Assembly (NCBI RefSeq): GCF_039541855.1
Contig: NZ_BAABHA010000010.1
Location: forward strand, 248,001-312,000
Reading direction: 5' to 3'
Length of the DNA stretch: 64,000 nucleotides
From: Solirubrum koreensis
GTDB taxonomy: Bacteria; Bacteroidota; Bacteroidia; Cytophagales; Hymenobacteraceae
Shown: positions 18,190-26,965 of the stretch, in pieces
Layout: the number at the start of each line of letters is the position of its first letter
How positions within the stretch are numbered: position 1 is the stretch's first letter
Made by a program: the position numbers and the translations under genes
Notes under the pieces: generated by a model
Told to the model about the DNA's origin: nothing
Database searches by the model: none
The model's input: only the letters and a program-made list of their open reading frames with translations

Positions 18190-18206
18190 GCCGCTCGTTC
18201 TTGGTT

Positions 18207-19331
18207 ATGCGCCCAACCTTCTTGCTGCCGCTCACCTTCCTGCTCACCCTGGCCGTACCGGCCGCCGCCCAACGGCGCCCCGCCGCGCCCAACTACGAAG
18301 TCAGCGGGCAACTGCGCAACGCCCCGGCCGGCACCTGGGTGCAGGTCAGCGACTACCGCGATGGGCGGGACGTGGTCCTGGATTCGGCCCGCACAGATGC
18401 CGCCGGGCGCTTTCGCGTGCGGGGGCGGGTAGCGGCGCCGGGCGTGTACTCGCTGCGCGTGCCGGGCCAGCGCGCCACCGCCGGCTTGGCCCTGGCCCCC
18501 GGCAGCCACCTGCGGGTGCGTGCCGACGCGACTAGCCTCTGGCTGACGGGCGAGGTCAGCGGCTCGTCCGCGGCCGTGGCGCTGGCGGAAATGAACCGGG
18601 AGCACGCCCGCATTATGGGGCGCATAGAGGAGTTGGCCCGGCGCCCGCCGCCAGTCCCCGCCGACACGGCTGCCCAGCGCCGGGTGGCGCAGGAGTGGAG
18701 CGCCCACGCGGCGGCTCTCACCGCCGCGGCCAAGCGCGTGGCCCGGCAAAACTCCTTTGTAGCTCCGTACGCGGCCATGTCGTTTCTGAGCGGGGCCGCG
18801 TACGAGGCCGACCAGGCGTTTGTGGATTCGGCCACCACGCGCTACGCCCGGCAGTGGCCGGAGTTATCCTACACCCGGCGTCTGTTACAGTACCAGGCCA
18901 TGCGCCGCGCTACCGCCATCGGCCAGCCGGCCCCGGACGTGCAGTTGCCCGGCCCCGATGGCCAGCCCCAGGCGCTGAGCAGCCTGCGCGGGCAGTACGT
19001 GCTGCTCGATTTCTGGGCCTCTTGGTGCGGACCTTGTCGGCAGGAAAGCCCCAACCTGGTGAAACTGCACCGGCAGTACCAGGGCCGGGGCTTCGCCGTG
19101 TACGGCATTTCCGTCGACAGCAAGCGCGAGGCCTGGACGGCGGCCCTCGCGCAGGACCAGCTGCCGGGGGCGCAGGTGCTCGACGCGTCGGGCGAGGCCA
19201 GCGTGGCCGGCACCAAGTACAACGTCTACGAATACCCCACTTCGTTTCTGCTGGATCGGCAGGGGCGCATCATTGCCAAAAACCTGAAAGGCGAGGCGCT
19301 GGAGAAAAAGCTTGCCGAACTGCTGCCGTAG
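18207..19331 (+). CDS. DUF4369 / thioredoxin-domain (TlpA-like) protein
   Basis: This 374-residue exported disulfide reductase-like protein starts at the ATG at 18207, with a signal peptide to about residue 22 (VPAAAQ). The N-terminal DUF4369 beta domain (about 30-120) has VSGQLRNAPAGTW. A helical middle follows, then a TlpA/AhpC-type thioredoxin domain (about 235-370) with the active site WCGPC in LLDFWASWCGPCRQ and the cis-Pro region YEYPTSFLLD. Such proteins keep periplasmic cysteines reduced, often for cytochrome c maturation, but many paralogues in Bacteroidota have no assigned substrate. A tandem paralogue follows 150 bp downstream. Confidence 0.85.
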   Translation: MRPTFLLPLTFLLTLAVPAAAQRRPAAPNYEVSGQLRNAPAGTWVQVSDYRDGRDVVLDSARTDAAGRFRVRGRVAAPGVYSLRVPGQRATAGLALAPGSHLRVRADATSLWLTGEVSGSSAAVALAEMNREHARIMGRIEELARRPPPVPADTAAQRRVAQEWSAHAAALTAAAKRVARQNSFVAPYAAMSFLSGAAYEADQAFVDSATTRYARQWPELSYTRRLLQYQAMRRATAIGQPAPDVQLPGPDGQPQALSSLRGQYVLLDFWASWCGPCRQESPNLVKLHRQYQGRGFAVYGISVDSKREAWTAALAQDQLPGAQVLDASGEASVAGTKYNVYEYPTSFLLDRQGRIIAKNLKGEALEKKLAELLP

Positions 19332-19481
19332 CCGTCGGCAGGGAACCAACCCACCCGCCTACGACTTGTGCAGTAGCCGCGGAGTGCCGATTGCTTTCCA
19401 AACCGGCCGGCAATCGGCATCTTGCAGTCTGAACTGTTCGGGCGCCATGCCAGCTGGCGGTGCCGTGAATTTTACCCGCAG

Positions 19482-20639
19482 ATGAAATACCCCATGTACA
19501 GCCTCTTTCTGGCCGCCGCCGTGTTTGGCGCCACCCACACCTCCTGTTCCGAATCCACGCCCGCGGGCAGCGCCGAAACCGTAGCTGCTGCCAAAGATGG
19601 ATTCGAAATTACCGGCCAGCTGCGCAATGCTCCGGCCGGTACCAAGGTGTACTTGTCGGAGCTGACCGAAACCCAGTTCGTGAGCCGCGACACGGCCGCA
19701 ACCGACGCGCAGGGGCGTTTTAAATTCAAGGGCAGCGTAACGGAAACCGGGCTGTACCAGGTGAAAGTTAACGAAGCCAACCAGGTGCTGCTGGCTCTCG
19801 ACAACAAAACCAAGGTGCAACTAACCGGCGACGCCCAAAAACTGGGCACCGACTACACTGTGAAGGGCTCCAAAGACTCGGAGATGCTGCAGCAGGTTAC
19901 GCGCACCATGAACCAGTCACGCAAGTCGCTGGAGTCGCTGAATGCCCGCTTCCAGGCGAATGGCCAGGCCGGGCGGGAAGACTCCATGAAAATTATTGAG
20001 CAGCAGTTTTACAAAGCTCAGGCCTACAGCACTGCCTCACTCAAGAAGCTGATGCTGCAGAATCCGAAGTCGGTGGTGTCGGCTTTCGTGATGACCAACC
20101 TGGTAAACCCCGACGAGAACTTCGGCTTTGCCGACTCGCTGGCCACCGGACTGAAAGCCAGTATCCCAAACTCGCGCTACACCAAAGCCCTGGTTGCCAA
20201 GCTGGAGCCGCTGCGCAAAACGGCGGTGGGCACCGTAGCCCCCGATATTAACCTCGCCACTCCCGATGGCAAAACGGTTTCCCTGAGCAGCCTGCGCGGC
20301 CAGTACGTGTTGCTCGATTTCTGGGCTTCGTGGTGCGGCCCCTGCCGCCAGGAAAATCCGAACGTGGTACGCACTTTTAACAAGTACAAAGACAAGAACT
20401 TCACCGTGTATGGCGTGTCGTTGGACCAGGACAAGGGCAAGTGGGAAAAGGCCATCCAGGCCGACGGGCTGACCTGGACCCACGTCTCGGACCTGAAGGG
20501 CTGGCAATCGGCCGCCGGGCAGGCGTACGGCGTAACGGGTATTCCCATGAACTTCCTGCTCGATCCGCAGGGTAAGATTATTGCTAAAAACCTGCGCGGC
20601 GAACAGCTGGAGGCCCGTTTGGCCAAAGTGCTGAAGTAA
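19482..20639 (+). CDS. DUF4369 / thioredoxin-domain (TlpA-like) protein, tandem paralogue
   Basis: The product has 385 residues from the ATG at 19482 (MKYPMYSLFLAAAVFG); an earlier TTG would put a polar leader before the signal. The first cysteine, in GATHTSCSES, is preceded by a loose lipobox, so a lipoprotein is possible. Domains match the upstream paralogue: DUF4369 with TGQLRNAPAGTKVYLSE, a helical middle, and a thioredoxin domain with WASWCGPCRQE and a GIPMNFLLD cis-Pro loop. Blocks such as LSSLRGQYVLLDFWAS and IIAKNL are shared exactly with the upstream copy, which shows a tandem duplication followed by divergence. A perfect hairpin terminator ends the unit. Confidence 0.85.
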   Translation: MKYPMYSLFLAAAVFGATHTSCSESTPAGSAETVAAAKDGFEITGQLRNAPAGTKVYLSELTETQFVSRDTAATDAQGRFKFKGSVTETGLYQVKVNEANQVLLALDNKTKVQLTGDAQKLGTDYTVKGSKDSEMLQQVTRTMNQSRKSLESLNARFQANGQAGREDSMKIIEQQFYKAQAYSTASLKKLMLQNPKSVVSAFVMTNLVNPDENFGFADSLATGLKASIPNSRYTKALVAKLEPLRKTAVGTVAPDINLATPDGKTVSLSSLRGQYVLLDFWASWCGPCRQENPNVVRTFNKYKDKNFTVYGVSLDQDKGKWEKAIQADGLTWTHVSDLKGWQSAAGQAYGVTGIPMNFLLDPQGKIIAKNLRGEQLEARLAKVLK

Positions 20640-20685
20640 GCTTAAAACCGGGTGGTGTAATGCTGCTTGTTTTAACTACGGACAG

Positions 20686-20719
20686 AAAAAGAGCCCGCGG
20701 CATGCCGCGGGCTCTTTTT
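20686..20719. terminator. Bidirectional terminator
   Basis: A 15-bp perfect stem (20686-20700 and 20705-20719) with a CATG loop is flanked by A5 and T5. It lies between convergent genes. Confidence 0.85.
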
Positions 20720-20747
20720 CTTTGTGGGAGGGGTAGAAAAGCCTTTA

Positions 20748-21644
20748 CTAGCCCAGAAACATGCGCTGCAAGGCCTGCCAGAGCTGCTTCTTGCGCGAAT
20801 TGTCGTACTCTATAATCTCGATTTCAGCTGCCGGCAGGTAGGCCACGTCACCAAGGCGCACGGGCTCGTAGGGCTGTGTGCGTTTGGTGGCCACGTCGAG
20901 CAGGTTCTTACCGAAGCCCAGTACCTGAGTGGCGGCCAGGCCGCTGGCGCGCAAATCGGCAATGCCCACGGGGTAGGGACTGCGCACGTTCACCACCACG
21001 CACTCTTCCATAACCCGCCCAATGGCCTTGAGCATGTTGTTCAGGAACACGTTGCGCTGCAGTTTTACGAGGTTTTCAGGCTCCACGCGCACTAGCAGCA
21101 CAATGCCGGTTGGGTTACTGCCTAACGTATCGAACGGTACGGGTGGGCGGGCTATGGGTACCTGGGGTAGGGGTTGGGCAGCGGCGGCAGGCGCCGGGAC
21201 CGGGTTTGGCGTGGCAATGGCCGGTGCCATTGGCGCTGCCGGAGTGGGCTGCGGAACGGCCTCCCGGGCCGCTTTCAAGTCGGCTAACGACGGTAGGCGG
21301 CTGGGGCCTGCTGGCGCAGCCGCAACCGGCACGGGGGCCGTTACAGAAACCTCAGGAGCTTGTTTGTTGGCTACCGGTAACGCAGAAGGCACCACCGAAG
21401 GAGCCGCAACGGCAGGAGCAGCTGGTACCGGTTTGGCAACTGCTGTTGGGGATGCAATCGGCTCGGACGCGGGCTCATTTACCACGTATAGGGGCGTGCC
21501 GTTGTAGAGCTGCTGGTAGAAGGCGGGCGTTGCGTCGTCCACGGGTAATAAAATATGGAAATGAGACGGGAAGAGGTTTGAAGAAGCGCCGGGCTGATGC
21601 TGGCAGCGCTCCTTCAAGTTAGCTCTTTCACTATTCCATGTCAA
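20748..21644 (-). CDS. Hypothetical protein with Pro/Ala-rich linker
   Basis: This 298-residue frame has three parts. A short N-terminal segment (about 28-58, FHILLPVDDATPAFYQQLYNG) looks conserved. A Pro/Ala/Val-rich disordered linker spans about 60-165. A C-terminal alpha/beta domain (about 180-298) contains GIVLLVRVEPENLVKL, VVNVRSP, GFGKNLLDV and a basic tail. No signal peptide or TM helix is seen, so it is probably cytoplasmic. The frame opens on TTG at 21644 and overlaps the thioesterase stop by 14 bp; I see no in-frame ATG, and a GTG within LLPVDD is the alternative. I do not recognise a family. Confidence 0.65.
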   Translation of the reverse strand: MTWNSERANLKERCQHQPGASSNLFPSHFHILLPVDDATPAFYQQLYNGTPLYVVNEPASEPIASPTAVAKPVPAAPAVAAPSVVPSALPVANKQAPEVSVTAPVPVAAAPAGPSRLPSLADLKAAREAVPQPTPAAPMAPAIATPNPVPAPAAAAQPLPQVPIARPPVPFDTLGSNPTGIVLLVRVEPENLVKLQRNVFLNNMLKAIGRVMEECVVVNVRSPYPVGIADLRASGLAATQVLGFGKNLLDVATKRTQPYEPVRLGDVAYLPAAEIEIIEYDNSRKKQLWQALQRMFLG

Positions 21645-22149
21645 ACAAGGCTTTCAGCTCATTGGCTTCCTGCGGCTTCATGCGGCCACCCAGCACAAGG
21701 CGTAGCTGGCGACGGCGCAGGGCCCCGTCGTAGTGACGAATTTCCTCTTCGGTTTCAGCCACGGCCTCGGGCACGTCAATAGGCCGGCCGGATTGGTCGA
21801 CGGCCACGAAAGTGAAATAGGCTTCGTTCGACTTGACTTTGGTGCCGCTGGGAATGTCTTCGGCCCACACGTCGATGTGCACTTCCATGCTGGAGCTGAA
21901 AGCGCGCGTCACCTTGGCTTCCAGTGTTACCACGTTGCCCAGCCGAATGCCCTCGCGGAACGAAACGTTATCGACCGAGGCCGTAACCACGATGCGGTTT
22001 GAGTGGCGCTGCGCGGCAATAGCGGCAGCAATGTCCATCAGGTGCATCATACGGCCGCCCATCAGGTTGTTGAGCGTATTGGTGTCGTTGGGCAGCACCA
22101 GCTCGGTCATTCGGACGAAGGATTCCTTTACGGGTTTCTGTTTGCGCAT
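21631..22149 (-). CDS. Acyl-CoA thioesterase (hotdog fold)
   Basis: The product has 172 residues from the ATG at 22149. It is a hotdog-fold thioesterase of the YciA/BFIT/ACOT type, which hydrolyses acyl-CoA to free acid and CoA. The signature N..LMGGRMMHLMDIAAAIAA carries the conserved aspartate and the helix following it. VDNVSFREGIRLGNVVTLEAKV and VHIDVWAED form the central beta strands, and NEAYFTFVAVD is the conserved terminal block. The C-terminal basic tail (LRRRQLRLVLGG) is typical. It is followed with overlap by the Pro/Ala-rich gene, suggesting co-transcription. Confidence 0.9.
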   Translation of the reverse strand: MRKQKPVKESFVRMTELVLPNDTNTLNNLMGGRMMHLMDIAAAIAAQRHSNRIVVTASVDNVSFREGIRLGNVVTLEAKVTRAFSSSMEVHIDVWAEDIPSGTKVKSNEAYFTFVAVDQSGRPIDVPEAVAETEEEIRHYDGALRRRQLRLVLGGRMKPQEANELKALFDME

Positions 22150-22224
22150 CACTGGCAGGAGGTATAGCGGGAAATCGGCCGCAAAGATAGACTACCGCTG
22201 CTCTCTCTGGTCTTTCCATAAAAA

Positions 22225-22262
22225 CAACACGGCCCCCGCACAATTGTGCGGGGGCCGTGTTG
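22225..22262 (-). terminator. Terminator after the metalloprotease gene
   Basis: A 17-bp perfect inverted repeat (22225-22241 and 22246-22262) has an AATT loop. On the minus strand it is followed by a T-rich run (read from AAAA at 22221). Confidence 0.8.
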
Positions 22263-22281
22263 GCCGAAAAATAGGCGCCTG

Positions 22282-24471
22282 TTATTGCACCAGCACCCGG
22301 GTGGTGTACCGCTGCTGATCCAGGGTGAGCTGTACCACGTACACGCCGGCGGCCAAACGCTTGCCGTCGGCCTGCAAGAAAATGCGCTGCTGACCAGTGC
22401 CTAAGCTGCGCGCTTCGGTGCTGAGTACCGGGCGGCCCAGCAAATCGAACACCTGCACCTGGGCTGTGGTGGGCTTATCGAGGCGGAACTGCACAGCCGT
22501 TTCGCGGGTAAGCGGGTTCGGGAATACCGTAATGCCGCGGCTGGCCATATCAGCCGCCTGGTTCGAGGCCACTACCGGTTCGGCTACTCGGAAATTATCG
22601 AGGTAAAGGAAGTTGCCGCCAGCCGAGGTAACCTCCAGGCGCACCAGCAGACGCGTGGCGCTCTGCAAGGTGGGCGGAATCGGAATCGACGTGGTGGCCC
22701 ACTGCGTTGGTTGCGGAATGAACGTGCCCGGCACAAACGCGCCGCCATTGGTTACCAACGAAGCCGTGCTGATGGTGATGGAACTCGTCCAGGTAGAGCC
22801 ACAGTCGCCGCTGAAAGCCACACGCATTACCTCGGCCGAAGAGCTGTTGCGGCGGGCGTAGGCGCGGTCAAAAGCCAATTCGTAGCTACCGCGAACGGGC
22901 GTGGCTGCCAGGTTGATCAGGGGTGAGTAAAGCGTGGTAACCGTGCCGTTAGGCAGGCTGCTGGAGCCATTGGCCAGACGAATAGCAATATCGTCGGAGG
23001 GGCCGAGCAGGGGTGAGCCAACGCTCTGCAGGCGCACCCACTTACTTGCCGTAGGGGAGCTGCTTTCCACGCGCCAGCTTTTCTCGGGGTCGGTGGCGTT
23101 GTTAGGCCAGGAAGAGTTAGCAAAAGTTTCGAAGAAGGGCGCTACGAACGCCGCATTGGCTCCGATTACGCGTACAAACTGCTGCTGGGTGAGGGTGCCC
23201 GCCGGACCGTTGGTGGGCGTAACGGTCAGGGTTACGTCGTAAACGCCTGGGGTATTATAGGTAACCGTGGGCGTGCGCGCGGTAGACGTTGCGGGCGTAC
23301 CACCGGGAAAACTCCACTGGTAGGTGGCATTGGCCAGGTTGGCATTGTAGGAGTACTCGGCAAAAGAAACCGAGCCGCCCTGGCAAATGGTGGAAATGGA
23401 CGAGCGGAAGGCCACCGTGGGGGCGCACAACACCGGCGTGTAGCCGTCGTTCGTTCCCGTAGCCACGAGGTTAGCGGAGGAAACCATGGTGGACCGGCAG
23501 GCCAGATTCAGCGAGGCGCGCATCACGGCTTTCTGGCCTTCGGTAAACATCTTCGCGCAGGAAGAATAGTCCATGTAGTTCTGCACGTTGGCCAGCACCC
23601 CGCACGACTGGTTGGTGAGCGGGCAGCCGGTACCGCCGATGCCACCGCCTACGCCCACAGTGTTGGGCGTATCGGCAATGCCGTCGTCGAAGTTGCAGTT
23701 AGAGGCAGCGCCCGGCGTGTTGCCCGGACCCCAGGTATGGGGCAAACCAAAGTGGTGGCCCATTTCGTGGGTGAGGGAACGGTTGCAGAAGTTGCTGCCG
23801 CAGGAGCGGCCAATGCTGGCAAACTGCGTGTTCAGAATCACAATGCCATCGAGCAGCGGTCCGCCACCGCAGGGCAAAAAGGCGTAGCCGCCGGCGCCGT
23901 TGGCGCGGTCAACTACCCAAATGTTCACGTAACGGTCGGCAGGCCAGCGAATCACGTCTTTCACGTTGCTGTCGCCCACGTTGGTTTGCGTGGAGTAGGT
24001 GCGCGTGATGCCGGTCGTGCAGTTGCCGTTCGGGTCGCGCTGGGCCAGCCGAAACTGAAAGCCCACGCGGGCATAAATCGGCTGGAACGCGGCAATTACG
24101 TCCGACGTGTCGCGGTTCAGCTTGTTGAAATCTTCGTTCAGGATACGAATAGCGTCATACACCTGAGCATCCGAAATGTTATTTCCCGTGCCCGTGTGCA
24201 TAACGTGCACCACCACCGGCACCGTTACGTCGGGCATGGCCCGCAACTGGTTGCGCTGGGCCGGCGTCATGGCGGCCACTTGCTGCATGAACGCCTGGTA
24301 TTCGCGCTTGGCGCCGGGGTTACGTTGCCATTCGGCCTGCTGCACGCTGTCGAAAGCGCAGCGGAAGCCATAGGAGTGCTCGGGGTGCGACTGGCGTTGC
24401 GCCTGGGCCGGCGCCGCCGACCAAAAGACGCTGACGGCGAGCAGCAGCGCGGGTAGAAGTTTACGTAGCAT
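22282..24471 (-). CDS. Secreted M43 (cytophagalysin-type) zinc metalloprotease with T9SS sorting domain
   Basis: This 729-residue exoprotease has a signal peptide (1-24). The metzincin catalytic domain (about 85-330) has H235-E236-x2-H239-x5-H245 (HEMGHHFGLPH) and the Met-turn near M300 (NYMDYSS), plus several cysteines for disulfides. A PKD-like domain (about 352-436) has YQWSFPGGTP and YNTPGVYDVTLTV. A beta-sandwich region follows with LVRLEVTSAGGNFLYLDNFRV. The C-terminal 75 residues are a type A T9SS signal (VFPNPLTRETAVQF, VFDLLGRPV, LAAGVYVVQL). It should be exported by Sec, moved across the outer membrane by the Por system, and released or surface-bound. It is monocistronic. Confidence 0.93.
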   Translation of the reverse strand: MLRKLLPALLLAVSVFWSAAPAQAQRQSHPEHSYGFRCAFDSVQQAEWQRNPGAKREYQAFMQQVAAMTPAQRNQLRAMPDVTVPVVVHVMHTGTGNNISDAQVYDAIRILNEDFNKLNRDTSDVIAAFQPIYARVGFQFRLAQRDPNGNCTTGITRTYSTQTNVGDSNVKDVIRWPADRYVNIWVVDRANGAGGYAFLPCGGGPLLDGIVILNTQFASIGRSCGSNFCNRSLTHEMGHHFGLPHTWGPGNTPGAASNCNFDDGIADTPNTVGVGGGIGGTGCPLTNQSCGVLANVQNYMDYSSCAKMFTEGQKAVMRASLNLACRSTMVSSANLVATGTNDGYTPVLCAPTVAFRSSISTICQGGSVSFAEYSYNANLANATYQWSFPGGTPATSTARTPTVTYNTPGVYDVTLTVTPTNGPAGTLTQQQFVRVIGANAAFVAPFFETFANSSWPNNATDPEKSWRVESSSPTASKWVRLQSVGSPLLGPSDDIAIRLANGSSSLPNGTVTTLYSPLINLAATPVRGSYELAFDRAYARRNSSSAEVMRVAFSGDCGSTWTSSITISTASLVTNGGAFVPGTFIPQPTQWATTSIPIPPTLQSATRLLVRLEVTSAGGNFLYLDNFRVAEPVVASNQAADMASRGITVFPNPLTRETAVQFRLDKPTTAQVQVFDLLGRPVLSTEARSLGTGQQRIFLQADGKRLAAGVYVVQLTLDQQRYTTRVLVQ

Positions 24472-24618
24472 GAACAGTAGAATGGTGGAACAAAAAAATA
24501 CGGCTAAGCCCGACCGTTTAAGGCAGTGGAATGCAGGCGTGAAGCCATGACCGGGCCGTAACGGCTGGCCAATTTACATCAGCGCTTCTCGAATTCAAAG
24601 GCATGATAAAGAGGCGGT

Positions 24619-25284
24619 TCACTCACCCCAGCCTGCGGCTCCGCGCAGCGGCACAAAACGAAACTCTTCGAATACCTCCTGGGCGTAGCCTTCGGCCGAT
24701 TCGCGCGTTACCCGCACCATGCGCTGCACGTGTTCGTCGCCCACCGGAACCACCAGCCGCCCGCCCACGCTCAACTGTCGCAACAGCGGCCGGGGCAGGG
24801 TAGGCGCGGCTGCCGTCACCAGAATGCGGTCGAAGGGCGCATGCTCGGGCAGGCCCACCGAGCCGTCGCCGCAAAACAACTGCGCGCCGGCAAAGCCCAA
24901 CTGGGCCAGTCGGTGCCGGGTGCGTTCGTAAAGCACGGCATTGTACTCAATGCTGAACACGGTGGCCTGCAGCTCCAGCAGCACGGCGCACTGGTAGCCC
25001 GAGCCGGTGCCCACCTCCAACACCCGTTGCCGCGGGGCTACGTCAAGCAGTTGGCTTTGATAAGCCACGGTGTAAGGCTGGGATATGGTTTGGCCTTCGC
25101 CAATGGGAAAGGCTTTGTCCTGGTAGGCGTGCGACTCAAAGGCCCGCTCAAAAAACAGGTGGCGTGGCACGCTGCCAATGGCTGTCAGTACCCGCTCGTC
25201 GTGAATGCCTTTGCGGCGCAGCTCCTCCACGAGGGCGCGGCGCTGGCCACGGTGACGGTAGGTATCGGCGGCTGAATCGTGCAT
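24619..25284 (-). CDS. pcm: Protein-L-isoaspartate O-methyltransferase
   Basis: This 221-residue SAM-dependent enzyme methylates isoaspartyl residues in damaged proteins and so starts their repair. Motif I is VLEVGTGSGYQCAVLLEL near residue 88. SIEYNAVLYE provides the ribose-binding acidic residue, and GDGSVGLPEHAPFDRILVTAAAP contains the post-I and active-site segments. ISQPYTVAYQSQLLD is the family-specific substrate segment, and the length matches the family. Its start codon shares two bases with a potential start codon on the opposite strand, so it shares a compact promoter region with the divergent sugar transferase gene. Confidence 0.93.
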   Translation of the reverse strand: MHDSAADTYRHRGQRRALVEELRRKGIHDERVLTAIGSVPRHLFFERAFESHAYQDKAFPIGEGQTISQPYTVAYQSQLLDVAPRQRVLEVGTGSGYQCAVLLELQATVFSIEYNAVLYERTRHRLAQLGFAGAQLFCGDGSVGLPEHAPFDRILVTAAAPTLPRPLLRQLSVGGRLVVPVGDEHVQRMVRVTRESAEGYAQEVFEEFRFVPLRGAAGWGE

Positions 25285-25432
25285 GGCGACGGAGTGGCGG
25301 GCGTTTCGGGTTGTGGAATCCTGCCCTACCTTTACACCCGGCTTCTTGCGGGCATTTTCAGTCGCTAAGCTACGCCGGCGGTACGATTTTCGCGTGCGTC
25401 GGCGTTTATTCAGCCGCCTCTATTTTCTCTCC

Positions 25433-26851
25433 TTGATTCGTTCCCTGCAAAAACTCAAGCTGCTGGCCGCCGATTTTGGCGCGGCGCTGTTGGCTTGGGT
25501 TGCGTTTTTTCTGCTGCGCAAGTACCTGCTGAGCGAAATCAACGCGGGTTACCGTTTTACCGGCGACCAGCTGTTCACGCTCACCGGGTCGGCCCTTATG
25601 ATTGCCACCTTCTGGGTGATTCTCTACGCCCTCATCGGCGAATACCGTGACATTTTCCGCAAGTCGCGGGTGGCAGAAATCATTCGGCTGGCTCGCATTT
25701 CAGGTCTGGGGGCGGTGGTCATTTTCTTTGCCCTGCTGCTCGACGACCAAGGCGTGAGCAACTACCGGCTGTACTACAAAACCATTTCGGCCTATTTCCT
25801 GCTGCACTTCTCCATCACGGCCGTGCTGCGTACCTGGGCCGTTACCTCCATTCAAAAGCTGGTGCGGCGGCGCGTTATTTCCTTTAACACGCTGATTGTG
25901 GGCGCCAGCGCCCTGGCCCGTGACACCTACCGGGAACTGGAGCGTTCCAACCGCCACCTCGGCCTGAACATCGTGGGTTTCGCGCCCGTGGGCGAGGCCG
26001 TCGACCCCGACTTGGCCACCGAACTGCCACGCCGCGGCTCATATGAGCGCCTCCCAGCGCTTATTCGGGCCCTGAAAATTGAGCAGATTGTTATTGCCCT
26101 GGAGCCCAGTGAGCATGAAATGATTCAGCGGGTGCTCGACCGACTGGAAGGCACGCCGGCCCGCGTGAGCGTACTGCCCGACGTGTACCAGATTCTGCTG
26201 GGCTCGGTGAAAGTGAACCACTTGTTCGGTACGCCGCTCATCGAAATCAAACATGATTTGCTGCCGGTGTGGCAGGAGGTGGTGAAGCGCATAATCGATG
26301 TGGTGGGTTCCGGGCTGTTTTTGGTGCTGGCCTGGCCGGTGTACGCCTTCACGGCCATTATGGTGCGGTTGTCGTCGCCGGGGCCGATTTTCTTTGCGCA
26401 GGAGCGAATCGGCAAGCACGGCCACCCCTTTAAAATCTACAAGTTCCGCTCGATGTACGTGGATGCGGAGCGCATGGGGCCGGCTTTGTCGAGCAAAAAC
26501 GATCCGCGCATTACGCCCTGGGGCCGCTTTATGCGCAAGGTGCGCCTCGACGAGCTGCCGCAGTTCTGGAACGTGGTGAAAGGCGATATGAGCCTGGTGG
26601 GCCCGCGCCCCGAGCGGCAGTTTTTCATTGACCAGATTGCCAAAGTGGCGCCGCACTACCGCCATTTGCACCGCGTGCGTCCTGGCATTACCAGCCTGGG
26701 ACAAGTAAAGTACGGCTACGCCGAAACCGTGGAAGAAATGGTGCAGCGCTTGAAATATGACATCCTCTACATCGAAAACATGAGCCTGGCCATGGACTTT
26801 CGGGTGATGCTTTACACGGTGAAAATCATTGTGGAAGGACGCGGGAAATAA
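25433..26851 (+). CDS. Polyprenyl-phosphate glycosylphosphotransferase (exopolysaccharide sugar transferase)
   Basis: This membrane enzyme transfers a sugar-1-phosphate from a nucleotide sugar to undecaprenyl phosphate and so starts exopolysaccharide repeat-unit assembly. It has about four N-terminal TM helices, a CoA_binding_3-like Rossmann domain (LIVGASALARDTYREL, KIEQIVIALEPSE), one more TM helix, and the catalytic domain. The catalytic domain has KRIIDVVGSG, SSPGPIFFAQERIG, YKFRSMYVDAE, the DE pair in VRLDELPQFWNV and MSLVGPRPE. I placed the start at TTG 25433 (472 aa). The frame is open to an ATG at 25283, but that ATG overlaps the pcm start and its leader is not membrane-like; a GTG at 25394 is another option. 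No other polysaccharide genes are adjacent. Confidence 0.85.
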   Translation: MIRSLQKLKLLAADFGAALLAWVAFFLLRKYLLSEINAGYRFTGDQLFTLTGSALMIATFWVILYALIGEYRDIFRKSRVAEIIRLARISGLGAVVIFFALLLDDQGVSNYRLYYKTISAYFLLHFSITAVLRTWAVTSIQKLVRRRVISFNTLIVGASALARDTYRELERSNRHLGLNIVGFAPVGEAVDPDLATELPRRGSYERLPALIRALKIEQIVIALEPSEHEMIQRVLDRLEGTPARVSVLPDVYQILLGSVKVNHLFGTPLIEIKHDLLPVWQEVVKRIIDVVGSGLFLVLAWPVYAFTAIMVRLSSPGPIFFAQERIGKHGHPFKIYKFRSMYVDAERMGPALSSKNDPRITPWGRFMRKVRLDELPQFWNVVKGDMSLVGPRPERQFFIDQIAKVAPHYRHLHRVRPGITSLGQVKYGYAETVEEMVQRLKYDILYIENMSLAMDFRVMLYTVKIIVEGRGK

Positions 26852-26922
26852 CGTGCTGGAATGCGGAAATGCGCGTAATGTGGCCGTTGAGTTATTCTCA
26901 GGAATTGGCCCGTCAAACATTT

Positions 26923-26960
26923 GCACATTCGACCACATTTAGCACATTCAACCACATTAG
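26923..26960 (+). repeat. Two tandem 19-bp repeats in front of ribE
   Basis: GCACATTCgACCACATTtA (26923-26941) is followed directly by GCACATTCaACCACATTaG (26942-26960), six bases before the ribE ATG. Sixteen of 19 positions are identical. Confidence 0.6.
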
Positions 26961-26965
26961 AAACA

